NCBI GenBank assembly: GCA_038330145.1
Contig: JBBQNR010000005.1
Span: 8,209-72,208, forward strand
Source: JBBQNR01 sp038330145
Lineage (GTDB): Bacteria > Actinomycetota > Thermoleophilia > Solirubrobacterales > JBBDJG01
Direction of reading: 5' to 3'
Length of the DNA stretch: 64,000 nt
The notes beneath the pieces were generated by a model. It searched no databases. It worked only from the letters and a program-made list of their open reading frames with translations, and was not told the DNA's origin. Position 1 is the first letter of the stretch. Every line of letters begins with the position of its first letter. Of this stretch, positions 53,196 to 62,066 are shown in pieces. Position numbers and translations under genes: made by a program.

Positions 53196-53894
53196 GTGCC
53201 AGTTGAAGTCAAGACAACCGCTCCCGAGCCCGACAGCTTGGCCGAGCGCCGGCGTGTCTGGCTCGAGCGATCGCGGCTGTACCTGATCTGCGAGGCGCGC
53301 CCCGACGGGCACGAGCCGGAGGAGATCCTGCGCCCGGCGCTGCGTGCCGGCGTCGACGTCGTGCAGCTTCGCGACAAGTCGGGCGACGAGCGTGACCTGG
53401 TCGAGGCCGGGCGGGTCTTCCGGCGTCTGTGCGACGCCTACGACGCGCTCTTCATCGTCAACGACCAGCCGGAGCTGGCGCTCGCCTGTGCCGCCGACGG
53501 TGTTCACCTGGGCCAGGACGATGCATCGCCCGCCGAGGCCAGGCGCCTGATGGGGCAGGACGCGCTGATCGGACGCTCCACGCACTCCGTCAAGCAGATA
53601 GAGAAGGCGAGCGACGTCGACTACATCGCCGTCGGCCCGGTCTACCGCACGCCGACCAAGCCCGAGTACGAGCCGGTCGGTCTCGACCTCGTGCGGGAAG
53701 CCGCCGTGCGGGCCACGATGCCCTTCTTCGCCGTCGGCGGCATCGACGCCGGCAACGTCGACGAGGTGCTCGAGGCCGGCGCCGGCCGTATCGCCGTCGT
53801 GCGCGCGATCCGCGACGCCGAGGACCCGGGCGAGGCTGCCGGGCGGCTGCGCGAGCGCATCGACGCCCATCTGGGCGTCGGCTCGACGCGCTGA
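53196..53894 (+). CDS. thiE: Thiamin-phosphate synthase ThiE
   Basis: 232 residues. SRLYLICEARPDGHEPEEIL, GVDVVQLRDKSGDERDLVEA, FIVNDQPELALACAADGVHL, GQDDASPAEAR, DYIAVGPVYRTPTKPEYEPV and FFAVGGIDAGNVDEVLEAGA are typical. Couples HMP-PP and thiazole phosphate. GTG with GAAGGA upstream. It is outside the riboswitch transcript unless reading through; its leader has a hairpin (GGTGGGC and GCCCACC at 53146-53169) but no THI element. Confidence 0.95.
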   Translation: MPVEVKTTAPEPDSLAERRRVWLERSRLYLICEARPDGHEPEEILRPALRAGVDVVQLRDKSGDERDLVEAGRVFRRLCDAYDALFIVNDQPELALACAADGVHLGQDDASPAEARRLMGQDALIGRSTHSVKQIEKASDVDYIAVGPVYRTPTKPEYEPVGLDLVREAAVRATMPFFAVGGIDAGNVDEVLEAGAGRIAVVRAIRDAEDPGEAAGRLRERIDAHLGVGSTR

Positions 53895-53926
53895 ACTCGT
53901 CGCCCCGTGCGAGACTAAATCTCGCG

Positions 53927-54460
53927 ATGCCTGGACGGGAGAAACGAAAGCGCCGGCGCAAGGGGCGCGGCACGAGGGCGCCGCAGCCGGCGCCGGCGGC
54001 ACCTGCTCCCACCCCCGCCGCAGCGCCGCGCAAGTCGAAGGACGACCTCGCGCGCGAGCGACTCGAGCCGCTGGAGCCCGGCGAGCGACCGCTCGCCGTC
54101 ACCATCGCCGCGCTGATCGCCGGCGCGCTCGGCATCACGACGATCGTGCTGTTCGCGTTCGGCGTCGACACCGGCGACACCCAGTTCAACGCCTTCAGCA
54201 CGGTCTTCTACGCCGGCGTGATGCTGGTGATGGCCTGGGGGATGTGGAACGCTCGTTACTGGGCCGTGCTGGGATTCCAGGCCCTGCTGGGACTGCTGAT
54301 CGCGGTCTGGTCGCTGCTGCTGCTGAAGGCCGAGAGCGTTCTCTCCGTGCTGGTCGCCCTGGTCGTGATAGCGCTCGCCGGCACGTTGTTCTGGTTCCTG
54401 GTGAAATCGCTCGCCCGAATCCAGATGCCTGAGCGCCGCCAGTCAGACTCCAACCTTTAA
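53927..54460 (+). CDS. Small membrane protein
   Basis: 177 residues: a cytoplasmic basic start (GREKRKRRRKGRGTR), Pro/Ala linker, then four hydrophobic helices (about residues 62-165). Function unknown. A perfect hairpin GCGAGA-CTAAA-TCTCGC ends two bases before the ATG and would hide the ribosome site. Between thiE and lpdA, same strand. Confidence 0.65.
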   Translation: MPGREKRKRRRKGRGTRAPQPAPAAPAPTPAAAPRKSKDDLARERLEPLEPGERPLAVTIAALIAGALGITTIVLFAFGVDTGDTQFNAFSTVFYAGVMLVMAWGMWNARYWAVLGFQALLGLLIAVWSLLLLKAESVLSVLVALVVIALAGTLFWFLVKSLARIQMPERRQSDSNL

Positions 54461-54469
54461 GCTCACCGC

Positions 54470-55840
54470 GTGGCCGACAAGTTCGACATCGTCGTCGTCG
54501 GTAGCGGCCCCGGCGGCTACGTGGCGGCGGTGCGCGCCGCGCAGGTGGGCCTCAAGACCGCCATCGTCGAGCGCGAGGACCGGCTCGGCGGCCGCTGCCT
54601 GAGGGAGGCGTGCATCCCGGCAAAGGCGATGCTGCGTGCCGCCGACGTGCTGGCCGAGGCCCAGGACGGCGAGCAGATGGGGGTGATCGCAGAGGGCATC
54701 CGCTTCGACATCGCCGCGGCGGGCAAGCGGCGTGACCGCGTCATAAAGACACTCACCAGCGGCGTCGCCGGCCTGATGAAGAAGAACGAGGTCGAGGTCT
54801 TCCATGGCCAGGGATCGCTGACCGATGGCCGCAACGTCGCCGTCGACGGGCGTGAGCTGGAGACGGACAAGGTCCTGCTGGCGACGGGCTCTGTGCCACT
54901 TCCCATTCCCGGCACCGAGTTCGGCGAGCGGGTGCTCGATACCGCGGCCATGTGGGCCATGAACGAGCAGCCCGCGACGCTGGCCGTGGTGGGGGCCGGC
55001 GCCTCGGGCGCCGAGATCGCCTCCGGCTTCGGGCGCTACGGGACCGAGGTGCTGCTGCTCGAGATGCTGGACCAGGTGCTGCCGGCCGAGGACGCCGAGA
55101 TCGCCAAGCTCGTGCAGCGCGAGCTGAAGAAGCAGAACATCACAGTTGCGACGGGCACGCGTGTAGACGAGGTGAAGCCGTCCGGCAAGGGCGTCGAGCT
55201 GGTGTACGGCGGGGACAGGACGACCGTCGATTACCTCTGCATCGCCGCCGGCCGCACTCCGGACATCGAGGGGCTGGGTCTCGACAAGGCGGGCGTCAAG
55301 GTCGGCGAGGACCGACTGGTCGAAGTTGACGACCACATGCGAACCTCGGCAGAGGGCGTCTATGCGATCGGCGACATGGTGCACGGCCCGGCGCTGGCCC
55401 ACAAGTCGATGGACGAGGGCGTGATCGCTGCAGAGGACGCCGCCGGCCGCCCGGTTCACCCGCTCTCCTACGACGACATCCCCGGAGCCACGTTCTGTCA
55501 CCCGCAGGTCGGCAGCTTCGGCCTCACCGAGGCGCAGGCGAAGGAGCGCGGCCACGACGTGGTGGTCGGGAACTTCCCGTACGGCGGCGTCGGCGCACCG
55601 CTCGTCTACGGCGACCGCACCGGCATGGTCAAGATCGTCGGCGACAGGCGCTATGGCGAGCTGCTCGGCGCCCACATCGTCGGCGCTCGCGCCACCGACC
55701 TGATCTCCGAGCTCGTGGTGGCCAAGCAGGTCGAGGCCGGCTACGAGGAAGTGGCGCGCACCATTCACGCTCACCCGACGTTCTCCGAAGCGGTGATGGA
55801 GGCCGCGCGGGCGACCTCGGGTTGGGCCATCCATATTTAG
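54470..55840 (+). CDS. lpdA: Dihydrolipoyl dehydrogenase
   Basis: 456 residues. FAD site DIVVVGSGPGGYVAAVRAAQ; redox disulfide in GGRCLREACIPAKAM (usual form GGTCLNVGCIPSK; both Cys kept); NAD site VVGAGASGAEIASGFGRYG; FAD loop AEGVYAIGDMVHG; catalytic HAHPTFSEAVMEA. E3 component for the pdh complex downstream and maybe for other 2-oxoacid dehydrogenases. GTG start 9 bases after the previous stop. Confidence 0.95.
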   Translation: MADKFDIVVVGSGPGGYVAAVRAAQVGLKTAIVEREDRLGGRCLREACIPAKAMLRAADVLAEAQDGEQMGVIAEGIRFDIAAAGKRRDRVIKTLTSGVAGLMKKNEVEVFHGQGSLTDGRNVAVDGRELETDKVLLATGSVPLPIPGTEFGERVLDTAAMWAMNEQPATLAVVGAGASGAEIASGFGRYGTEVLLLEMLDQVLPAEDAEIAKLVQRELKKQNITVATGTRVDEVKPSGKGVELVYGGDRTTVDYLCIAAGRTPDIEGLGLDKAGVKVGEDRLVEVDDHMRTSAEGVYAIGDMVHGPALAHKSMDEGVIAAEDAAGRPVHPLSYDDIPGATFCHPQVGSFGLTEAQAKERGHDVVVGNFPYGGVGAPLVYGDRTGMVKIVGDRRYGELLGAHIVGARATDLISELVVAKQVEAGYEEVARTIHAHPTFSEAVMEAARATSGWAIHI

Positions 55841-56505
55841 AGCAGGCCGTCATTTCCTTAGACGGAAATGACGGGTGCACCGAGGGCTCTATCCCCTTAG
55901 ACGGAAATGACGGGTGCACCGAGGGCTCTATTTCGCAGCCGGTCTTTTACTACGACCTCGGCTCGCCGTTTTCGTGGCTGGCGGCTGAGCGGGTGAGCTC
56001 GACGCTGCCGGTGCCGCCTCGCTGGCAGCCGGTGCTGCTGGGAGGATTGTTCAAGATCCACGACCGTGGCTCCTGGGGGGAGACGGACGAGCGCGAGGCG
56101 GGCATGGCGGAGGTCGAGCGGCGCGCGCGAGAGCGCGGCCTGCCACCGCTGCGCTGGCCGGACCCCTGGCCGGGGAACATGCTGTTCGCGATGCGCGCGG
56201 CCACCTACACGGCCCAGATCGGCCGCGCGGTGGCCTTTTCCCTGGCGGCCTTCAGGCAGGCGTTCGTGGGCGGCCGGGATCTCGGCGACCCCGACCACGT
56301 GATAATCGCCGCCGCGGCCTGCGAGCTGCACCCGCGGGCGCTGCAGAAGGCGGTCGAGAGCCGTGCCGTCAAGGACGCGCTGCGGTCGGCGACCGAGCAG
56401 GCGGCGGAGCGAGGGGTGACCGGGGTGCCGACGGTGGCGGTCGGCGATCGCCTGTTCTGGGGCGACGACAGGCTCGAGCAGGCGGCCGCGGCACTGCGGG
56501 ACTGA
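55822..56505 (+). CDS. DsbA/HCCA-isomerase-like thioredoxin-fold protein
   Basis: Up to 227 residues. The recognised domain starts QPVFYYDLGSPFSWLAAERV, typical of the 2-hydroxychromene-2-carboxylate isomerase/DsbA/GST-kappa group with Ser-Pro-x-Ser in place of the CxxC, and ends RGVTGVPTVAVGDRLFWGDDRLEQ. The N-terminal ~36 codons are made of a DNA tandem repeat (DGNDGCTEGSI twice) overlapping the end of lpdA from a TTG. The true start may be an ATT (codon 37) after GAGGG. Substrate unknown; may be a glutathione-like or thiol isomerase, or a redox partner. Confidence 0.72.
   Translation: MGHPYLEQAVISLDGNDGCTEGSIPLDGNDGCTEGSISQPVFYYDLGSPFSWLAAERVSSTLPVPPRWQPVLLGGLFKIHDRGSWGETDEREAGMAEVERRARERGLPPLRWPDPWPGNMLFAMRAATYTAQIGRAVAFSLAAFRQAFVGGRDLGDPDHVIIAAAACELHPRALQKAVESRAVKDALRSATEQAAERGVTGVPTVAVGDRLFWGDDRLEQAAAALRD
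55847..55931. repeat. 39-bp-period tandem repeat and hairpin after lpdA
   Basis: Two identical 37-base copies starting CCTTAGACGGAAATGACGGG and ending CACCGAGGGCTCTAT, 39 bases apart. The first is preceded by CCGTCATTTCC, so CCGTCATTTCC-TTAGAC-GGAAATGACGG forms an 11-bp hairpin 6 bases after the lpdA stop. In frame it adds 13-residue peptide repeats to the next gene, or it is a terminator-like spacer repeat. Confidence 0.85.
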
Positions 56506-56601
56506 GCCGCGGCGCCCGTGACGCCCGCAACCCTCACGGCCCGGGCCGGTTTGACGGTAATGTGAGTGGGGAGGCACCGACGAGGTGCAGCTCCCGAGCG
56601 C

Positions 56602-57906
56602 GTGGCCGACAGAACAGCCCAAACGAAGGAAGGTCAGTCAGGCCGCAAGCGGACGACGTCGTCCGTAGGCGCAGCCGACGGTGGCGGCGCTTCGCCCAAG
56701 CTGCCGGACAAGCAGACCGCGCTCGACATCCTCTGGAAGATGATGCTGATCCGGCGCTTCGAGGAGCGGGCGCAGGAGATGTACATGAAGGCCAAGGTCG
56801 GCGGCTTCCTTCACCTCGCCATCGGCGAGGAGGCGACGATCGTCGGCACGACTTCGGTCATGCGCGCCGACGACTACCTGATCTCGACCTACCGTGAGCA
56901 CGGCCAGGCGATAGCGCGCGGCACCGATCCAAAGGTCGTGATGGCCGAGCTGTTCGGGCGCGAGGGCGGGACCTCGCGCGGGCGGGGCGGCTCGATGCAC
57001 CTTTTCGACCGCGAGCGGCGCTTCATGGGCGGCTACGGCATCGTCGGCGGCAACCTGCCGCTCGCGGCCGGCATGGCATTGGCCTCCGACTACAGGGGCG
57101 AGGACACGGTCACCGTCTGCATGTTCGGCGACGGCGCCTCGAACCAGGGCACGTTCGGCGAGACGATGAACATCGCCGCCCTCTGGAAGCTGCCTGTGGT
57201 CTTCCTCGTCGTCAACAACCAGTACGGGATGGGGACGGCGATCCATCGTCACTCCGCCGTCACGGACCTGTCCAAGAAGGCGGAGTGCATGGGCGTGCCC
57301 GGCGAGCGGGTCGACGGCATGGACGTGCTTGCGGTGCGTGAGTGCATCGCCGAGCATCTTCGTGCCGCGCGCGAGGATCGCCAGCCCACACTGGTGGAAT
57401 CGCTGACCTACCGCTTTCGTGGCCACTCCGCCGCCGATCCCGAGGTGTACCGCACCAAGGAGGAGGTGCAGGAGTGGCGCAAGCGCGACCCGATCGTGAT
57501 CTTCGCCGAGCGACTGAAAGAGTCCGGCATGATCGACGACTCGGGTGTGGAGCAGATGGACCGCAGGGCGATCGAGACCGTCGACGAGGCGGTGGCGTTC
57601 GCCGAGGCCAGCCCGGAGCCGGCGCTGGAGTCGCTCTACGACAACATCTACGTGCTCGGTGAGCAGGTGCGCGGCTGGTACTCGGTCGACGAACGCACTC
57701 CCGACGTCCACCGCGGCGAGGACGAGCACGAGGTCGGCCGCCACGGCGTGCCCCACGAGCTGGCGGAGGCCGGTGCCGCCTACGCGGGCGTCGGAGACGT
57801 GCAGCGGCGCCGGCGCGAGGACCACGCGCACGAGGACGCGCGGGGGCCTGGGCCTGCCGACGAGGCCCAGAACGAGGGGCGCCGCAAGACGGACGAAGGG
57901 GAATAG
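56602..57906 (+). CDS. pdhA: 2-Oxoacid (pyruvate) dehydrogenase E1 alpha subunit
   Basis: About 434 residues from the GTG (VADRTAQTKE); GTG at 56566 would give 446. LDILWKMMLIRRFEERAQEM, HLAIGEEATIVG, STYREHGQAIARG, TPP motif GDGASNQGTFGETMNIAALW, FLVVNNQYGMGT, FRGHSAADPEVYRTKEE. Decarboxylates the 2-oxoacid with E1 beta. The C-terminus has a charged ~60-residue tail (HRGEDEHEV to RRKTDEGE) not usual for the family. Pyruvate versus branched-chain specificity is not certain. Confidence 0.9.
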   Translation: MADRTAQTKEGQSGRKRTTSSVGAADGGGASPKLPDKQTALDILWKMMLIRRFEERAQEMYMKAKVGGFLHLAIGEEATIVGTTSVMRADDYLISTYREHGQAIARGTDPKVVMAELFGREGGTSRGRGGSMHLFDRERRFMGGYGIVGGNLPLAAGMALASDYRGEDTVTVCMFGDGASNQGTFGETMNIAALWKLPVVFLVVNNQYGMGTAIHRHSAVTDLSKKAECMGVPGERVDGMDVLAVRECIAEHLRAAREDRQPTLVESLTYRFRGHSAADPEVYRTKEEVQEWRKRDPIVIFAERLKESGMIDDSGVEQMDRRAIETVDEAVAFAEASPEPALESLYDNIYVLGEQVRGWYSVDERTPDVHRGEDEHEVGRHGVPHELAEAGAAYAGVGDVQRRRREDHAHEDARGPGPADEAQNEGRRKTDEGE

Positions 57907-57910
57907 CGCC

Positions 57911-58894
57911 GTGGCCGTGATGCGCTATCGCGAGGCGCTCAACCTGGCCATGCGGGAGGAGATGAAGCGCGACGAGAGCGTCTTCCTGATGGGTGAGGAC
58001 GTGGGGGTGTTCCAGGGAGCCTTCAAGGTCAGCGAGGGCATGCTGGAGGAGTTCGGCGAAAAGCGGGTACGCGACACGCCGATCTCCGAGAACACGATCG
58101 TCGGCATGGGAGTCGGTGCCGCGATGACGGGGCTGCGCCCGATCGTCGAGATCATGACCGTCAACTTCGCCTTCCTGGCGCTCGACCAGATCATCAACTC
58201 CGCGGCGCACATCCACTACATGTTCGGTGGGCAGGCGAAGGTGCCGCTGACGATCCGCTTCCCGCAGGGCGGCGGCCACCAGCTCGGGCCCACCCACTCG
58301 CACACGATGGAGGCGATCTTCCTGCACGTGCCGGGCCTGCTGGTCGCCGTGCCGTCGACCGCCGCCGACGCGTACGGCCTGCTCAGGAGCGCGATCAGGG
58401 ACGACAACCCCGTGATCTTCATCGAGCACGAGTCGCTCTACGGCATAAGGGGAGAGGTGCCTGAGAACGGTGACCCGATGCGCTTCGGGGAGGCGGCGAT
58501 CCGCCGCGAGGGAACGGACGTCACGATCATCGGCATTTCGCGCATGGCGGTTACGGCGGAGAAGGCCGCCGAACGGCTGGCGGCGGAGGAGGAGATCGAG
58601 GCCGAGGTGATCGACCCGCGCACGCTGCGCCCGCTCGACCTCGACACCATTCTCGAGTCTGTGCGAAAGACGAACCGCGTCGTGGTGGTGGAGGAGGGGT
58701 GGCCGCATGGCGGTGTGGGGGCCAACATGGCCGCGCTGATACAGGAGCAGGCGTTCGACTATCTGGACGCTCCGATCCAGCGCGTGACCGGCGCCGACTC
58801 GCCGATGCCGTACTCCAAGGCGCTCGAGCAGGCCGCCATGCCGCACGAGGAGCACGTCATCAAGGCGGCGCTGGCGACGATGCGAGACGTCTGA
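57911..58894 (+). CDS. pdhB: 2-Oxoacid (pyruvate) dehydrogenase E1 beta subunit
   Basis: 327 residues. AVMRYREALNLAMREEMKRD, MGEDVGVFQGAFKVSEGM, DTPISENTIVGMGVGAAMTG, FPQGGGHQLGPTHSHTMEAI, NPVIFIEHESLYG, and VIDPRTLRPLDLDTILESVR are typical. GTG follows GAAGGGG at 9 bases and lies 4 bases after the pdhA stop. Pairs with E1 alpha. Confidence 0.93.
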   Translation: MAVMRYREALNLAMREEMKRDESVFLMGEDVGVFQGAFKVSEGMLEEFGEKRVRDTPISENTIVGMGVGAAMTGLRPIVEIMTVNFAFLALDQIINSAAHIHYMFGGQAKVPLTIRFPQGGGHQLGPTHSHTMEAIFLHVPGLLVAVPSTAADAYGLLRSAIRDDNPVIFIEHESLYGIRGEVPENGDPMRFGEAAIRREGTDVTIIGISRMAVTAEKAAERLAAEEEIEAEVIDPRTLRPLDLDTILESVRKTNRVVVVEEGWPHGGVGANMAALIQEQAFDYLDAPIQRVTGADSPMPYSKALEQAAMPHEEHVIKAALATMRDV

Positions 58895-58905
58895 GAGTCG
58901 GGTCG

Positions 58906-60285
58906 ATGGCCGTCGACGTCACCATGCCGCGCCTCTCCGACTCGATGGAGGAGGGCACGATCCTGCGTTGGCTGAAGTCGGTCGGCGAAGAGGTGAAGCG
59001 CGGGGACGAGCTGGTCGAGATCGAGACCGACAAGGCCAACATGACCTACGAGGCCAGCGACGAGGGCACGCTGATCGAGGTCGTGGCCGGTGAGGGCGAC
59101 ACGCTGCCGATCGGAGAGGTGATCGCCCGCATCGGCGTCCCGTCCGAGGCGAGTCAGGCCGGCGGGCAGGAGCAAAGCACCCAGAACGGGGGAGCGGCGG
59201 CGACGAAGGAGCAGGAGCCCGCCCCGGCGGCCGAGCCCGCAGCGGCAGCCGAGCCCGCCCCGGCGGCGGAGCCCGCGCCTTCCGCGCCGCAGGCCCAACC
59301 GGAGCCGTCTCCCGCCGAGCCGGCGGTTGTGCAGCGCCCGGGATCCCCGACCCGTCCTGCGGCTCCGCAGCAGGACGGACGCGTCAAGGCGTCGCCGATC
59401 GCGCGCCGCATGGCGCGAGACCTGGGCGTCGAGCTGTCGGGGTTGCAGGGCAGCGGCCCCGGCGGCCGGATCGTGAAGGCCGACGTCGTGGCGGCCGCTG
59501 GCGTTCGCCCGGCGGAGCGCTCCGCGGGGCCGGCTCCCGCCGGCCGAGCCCCGGCTCCGTCCCCCGCCGGGGCGGAATTGCCGGAGACGGCGAAGGGCGA
59601 GGTGCAGGTGATCGAGCTCAACCGCCTCCAGCGCACGGTGGCGCGCAGGATGGCGGAGTCGAAGGCGACGGTGCCCCACTTCTATCTCCAGATGGAGATA
59701 GACATGACCGAGTGCGCGCGAGCGCGCGCTCAGCTGAAGCAGGTGATCGCGGAGGGATCCCCTGTCCCCACCTTCAACGACATGGCCATCAAGGCCTGCG
59801 CCCTGGCGCTGCGCGAGTTCCCGCGCGCCAACGGCGCCTACCGCGACGGCAAGTTCGAGCTCTACTCGCGCATCAACGTCGGCATCGCGGTTGCCGCCAA
59901 CGACGCCCTCGTCGTGCCGACGGTGTTCGACGCCGACCGCAAGACGCTGGGCGAGATCGCGCGGGACGCACGCGCGCTGGCGGCCAAGGTGCGCGAGGGC
60001 ACGATCACGCCGCCCGAGCTTTCGGGAGCCACTTTCACCGTCTCCAACCTCGGCATGTACGGCGTTTCCAACTTCTCGGCGGTGATCAACCCGCCGCAGT
60101 CCGCGCTGCTGGCAATCGGCACCGTGCAACGCAAGCCGGCGGTCGACGGCGATCAGATCGTGGCCCGCGACCTGATGGGCGTCACGCTCGCCTGCGACCA
60201 CCGCATCCTCTACGGCGCGGATGGTGCCCAGTTCCTGGCCCGCGTGAGAGACTTGCTCCAGCAGCCGCTATCGATGGCGCTTTAG
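58906..60285 (+). CDS. pdhC: Dihydrolipoamide acyltransferase (E2)
   Basis: 459 residues. One lipoyl domain with acceptor Lys in EIETDKANMTYEA; Ala/Pro/Glu-rich linker; peripheral-subunit-binding domain VKASPIARRMARDLGVELSG; second linker; acyltransferase core with ELNRLQRTVARRMAESKATV, FNDMAIKACALAL, TVSNLGMYGVSNFSAVINPP. The active-site motif reads DHRILYGADGA: His is kept but the usual Asp of DHRxxDG is Tyr, as in some other bacterial E2s. 11 bases after pdhB. Confidence 0.93.
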   Translation: MAVDVTMPRLSDSMEEGTILRWLKSVGEEVKRGDELVEIETDKANMTYEASDEGTLIEVVAGEGDTLPIGEVIARIGVPSEASQAGGQEQSTQNGGAAATKEQEPAPAAEPAAAAEPAPAAEPAPSAPQAQPEPSPAEPAVVQRPGSPTRPAAPQQDGRVKASPIARRMARDLGVELSGLQGSGPGGRIVKADVVAAAGVRPAERSAGPAPAGRAPAPSPAGAELPETAKGEVQVIELNRLQRTVARRMAESKATVPHFYLQMEIDMTECARARAQLKQVIAEGSPVPTFNDMAIKACALALREFPRANGAYRDGKFELYSRINVGIAVAANDALVVPTVFDADRKTLGEIARDARALAAKVREGTITPPELSGATFTVSNLGMYGVSNFSAVINPPQSALLAIGTVQRKPAVDGDQIVARDLMGVTLACDHRILYGADGAQFLARVRDLLQQPLSMAL

Positions 60286-60299
60286 ATGGCCGTAGTCGC

Positions 60300-61055
60300 G
60301 TGAGCCCCGACGACACCGAAAGAGATTTCGCCCAGGCTCGGCCCCGGGCATCGGTCGACGACCCGGCCATCCTCTGCCTGCGGCTGGGACTGATCCCGTA
60401 CGCCGAGGCGTTCGAGCTGCAGAAGCAGCTCGAGGCGATGCGGTGGGCCGGTGAGGTCCCGGACCTCCTTCTTCTACTCGAGCATCCGCCCGTCTACAGC
60501 CGCGGGCGTCGCACCACCAGCGAGGAGCTGCCGATGGGCGAGGAGTGGTACGCGCGCCAGGGCATCGAGGTAGTCGACAGCGACCGCGGCGGCCGCGTCA
60601 CCTACCACGGGCCCGGGCAGCTTGTGGGCTATCCAATCATGAGCCTGCGCCCCTACCGCGACGATGTGCACGACTACGTCCGGCGTATGGAGCGGATGAT
60701 GATCGCGACTCTCTCGGGCTACGGTATCGAGGCCTCGCTCGTGGACGGGCTGACCGGCGTCTGGACCGCTGAGCGGCGCAAGATCGGATCGATCGGCGTG
60801 CACGTCAACCGCGGCGTCACCACACACGGCTTCGCGCTCAACGTCAACAACGATCTGCAGCCGTTTGAATGGATCGTGCCCTGCGGCATAGAGGAATGCC
60901 GGATGTCTTCCGTCGCGCGCGAGACACAGGCCGAGCAGGACATGGACGACTTCATGGATGCCGTCTGCGACGAGTTTGGCCGCGCCTACGGCCGCCGCCC
61001 GGCGACGGCGCGCCTCGCCGACCTACCGCTCGCCGCCGAGCTGGTGGGCGCATGA
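60300..61055 (+). CDS. lipB: Octanoyltransferase LipB
   Basis: 251 residues. Moves octanoyl from ACP to lipoyl domains. LLLLEHPPVYSRGRRT, GGRVTYHGPGQLVGYPIMSL, YVRRMERMMIATLSGYGI, catalytic Lys in RRKIGSIGVHV, and Cys in VPCGIEECRMSS. GTG start; stop overlaps lipA by 4 (ATGA). Directly after the E2 that it modifies. Confidence 0.95.
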   Translation: MSPDDTERDFAQARPRASVDDPAILCLRLGLIPYAEAFELQKQLEAMRWAGEVPDLLLLLEHPPVYSRGRRTTSEELPMGEEWYARQGIEVVDSDRGGRVTYHGPGQLVGYPIMSLRPYRDDVHDYVRRMERMMIATLSGYGIEASLVDGLTGVWTAERRKIGSIGVHVNRGVTTHGFALNVNNDLQPFEWIVPCGIEECRMSSVARETQAEQDMDDFMDAVCDEFGRAYGRRPATARLADLPLAAELVGA

Positions 61056-62041
61056 CCGAAGAGCTTCGACGGCATGTCTCGCGATCGCGAGCACGCCCCG
61101 GCGGGCGTGGCGCCGCAGCTGACGGGACAGCGGGCGAAAGGGCCGGTGCAAATGCCGGCGACGTCGTCGCATTCCGGGAGCGAAAGCCGCCCTGGCTGAA
61201 GGTCAAGGCGCCCGGCAGCTCCAACTACCGCCGGCTCGACGCGCTGATCCGCCGCCAGGGCCTGCACACCGTCTGCGAGGAGGCGAACTGTCCCAACATC
61301 GGCGAGTGCTGGGAGCGCGGCACGGCGACGTTCATGATCCTGGGCGACGTCTGCACCCGGCGCTGCGGCTTCTGCAACGTCAAGTCGGGGCTGCCGGACG
61401 TGGTGGACCGCGCGGAGCCGCTGCGGGTGGCGCACGCGGTCAGGCAGATGGAGCTGCGCCACTGCGTCGTCACCTCTGTCGACCGCGACGACCTCCCCGA
61501 CGGCGGTGCCGGCGCGTTCGCCGACACGATCAGAGCGATCCGCCGCCGCGCGCCCGGATGCGCCGTCGAGGTGCTGACGCCCGACTTCCGAGGGCAGGAG
61601 ATGCCGTTGGCGAAGGTGATCGACGCGCGACCCGACGTCTTCAATCACAACGTCGAGACGGTGCCGCGGCTGTACCCGCTGGCGCGGCGCGGCTCCGACT
61701 TCCTGCGCTCCTGTCGCGTGCTTCAGAACGCCAGGCAGATGGACCCCGACGTGATAACGAAGTCCGGCCTGATGGTGGGCCTGGGCGAAACGGCCGAGGA
61801 GATGCTGGAGGCGTTCTCGGTCCTGCGCGAGCACGACGTCGAGGTGCTCACTGTCGGCCAGTACCTGCGGCCGTCGGAGGACCACCTGCCGGTGGCCCGC
61901 TACTGGCATCCCGACGAGTTCGCGGAGCTGGAGCGCGAGGCCTACGCGCTGGGCTTCGCATCGGTCGCTTCAGGCCCGCTCGTGCGCAGCTCGTATCACG
62001 CCGACGAACAGGTGCCGATCCGTCGCACATCTGCCGGCTAG
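61052..62041 (+). CDS. lipA: Lipoyl synthase LipA
   Basis: 329 residues. Radical SAM enzyme inserting two sulfurs. Auxiliary cluster CEEANCPNIGEC, radical SAM CTRRCGFCNV, VTSVDRDDLPDGGAGAFADT, VFNHNVETVPRLYPLAR, SGLMVGLGETAEEML, QYLRPSEDHLPV and C-terminal RSSYHADEQ. N-terminal ~45 residues are Arg/Ala-rich extension. Last gene of the lpdA-pdh-lip group; convergent with the VWA gene. Confidence 0.96.
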   Translation: MTEELRRHVSRSRARPGGRGAAADGTAGERAGANAGDVVAFRERKPPWLKVKAPGSSNYRRLDALIRRQGLHTVCEEANCPNIGECWERGTATFMILGDVCTRRCGFCNVKSGLPDVVDRAEPLRVAHAVRQMELRHCVVTSVDRDDLPDGGAGAFADTIRAIRRRAPGCAVEVLTPDFRGQEMPLAKVIDARPDVFNHNVETVPRLYPLARRGSDFLRSCRVLQNARQMDPDVITKSGLMVGLGETAEEMLEAFSVLREHDVEVLTVGQYLRPSEDHLPVARYWHPDEFAELEREAYALGFASVASGPLVRSSYHADEQVPIRRTSAG

Positions 62042-62066
62042 GTCGACTCGCCCGCCCGGCTGGCCG

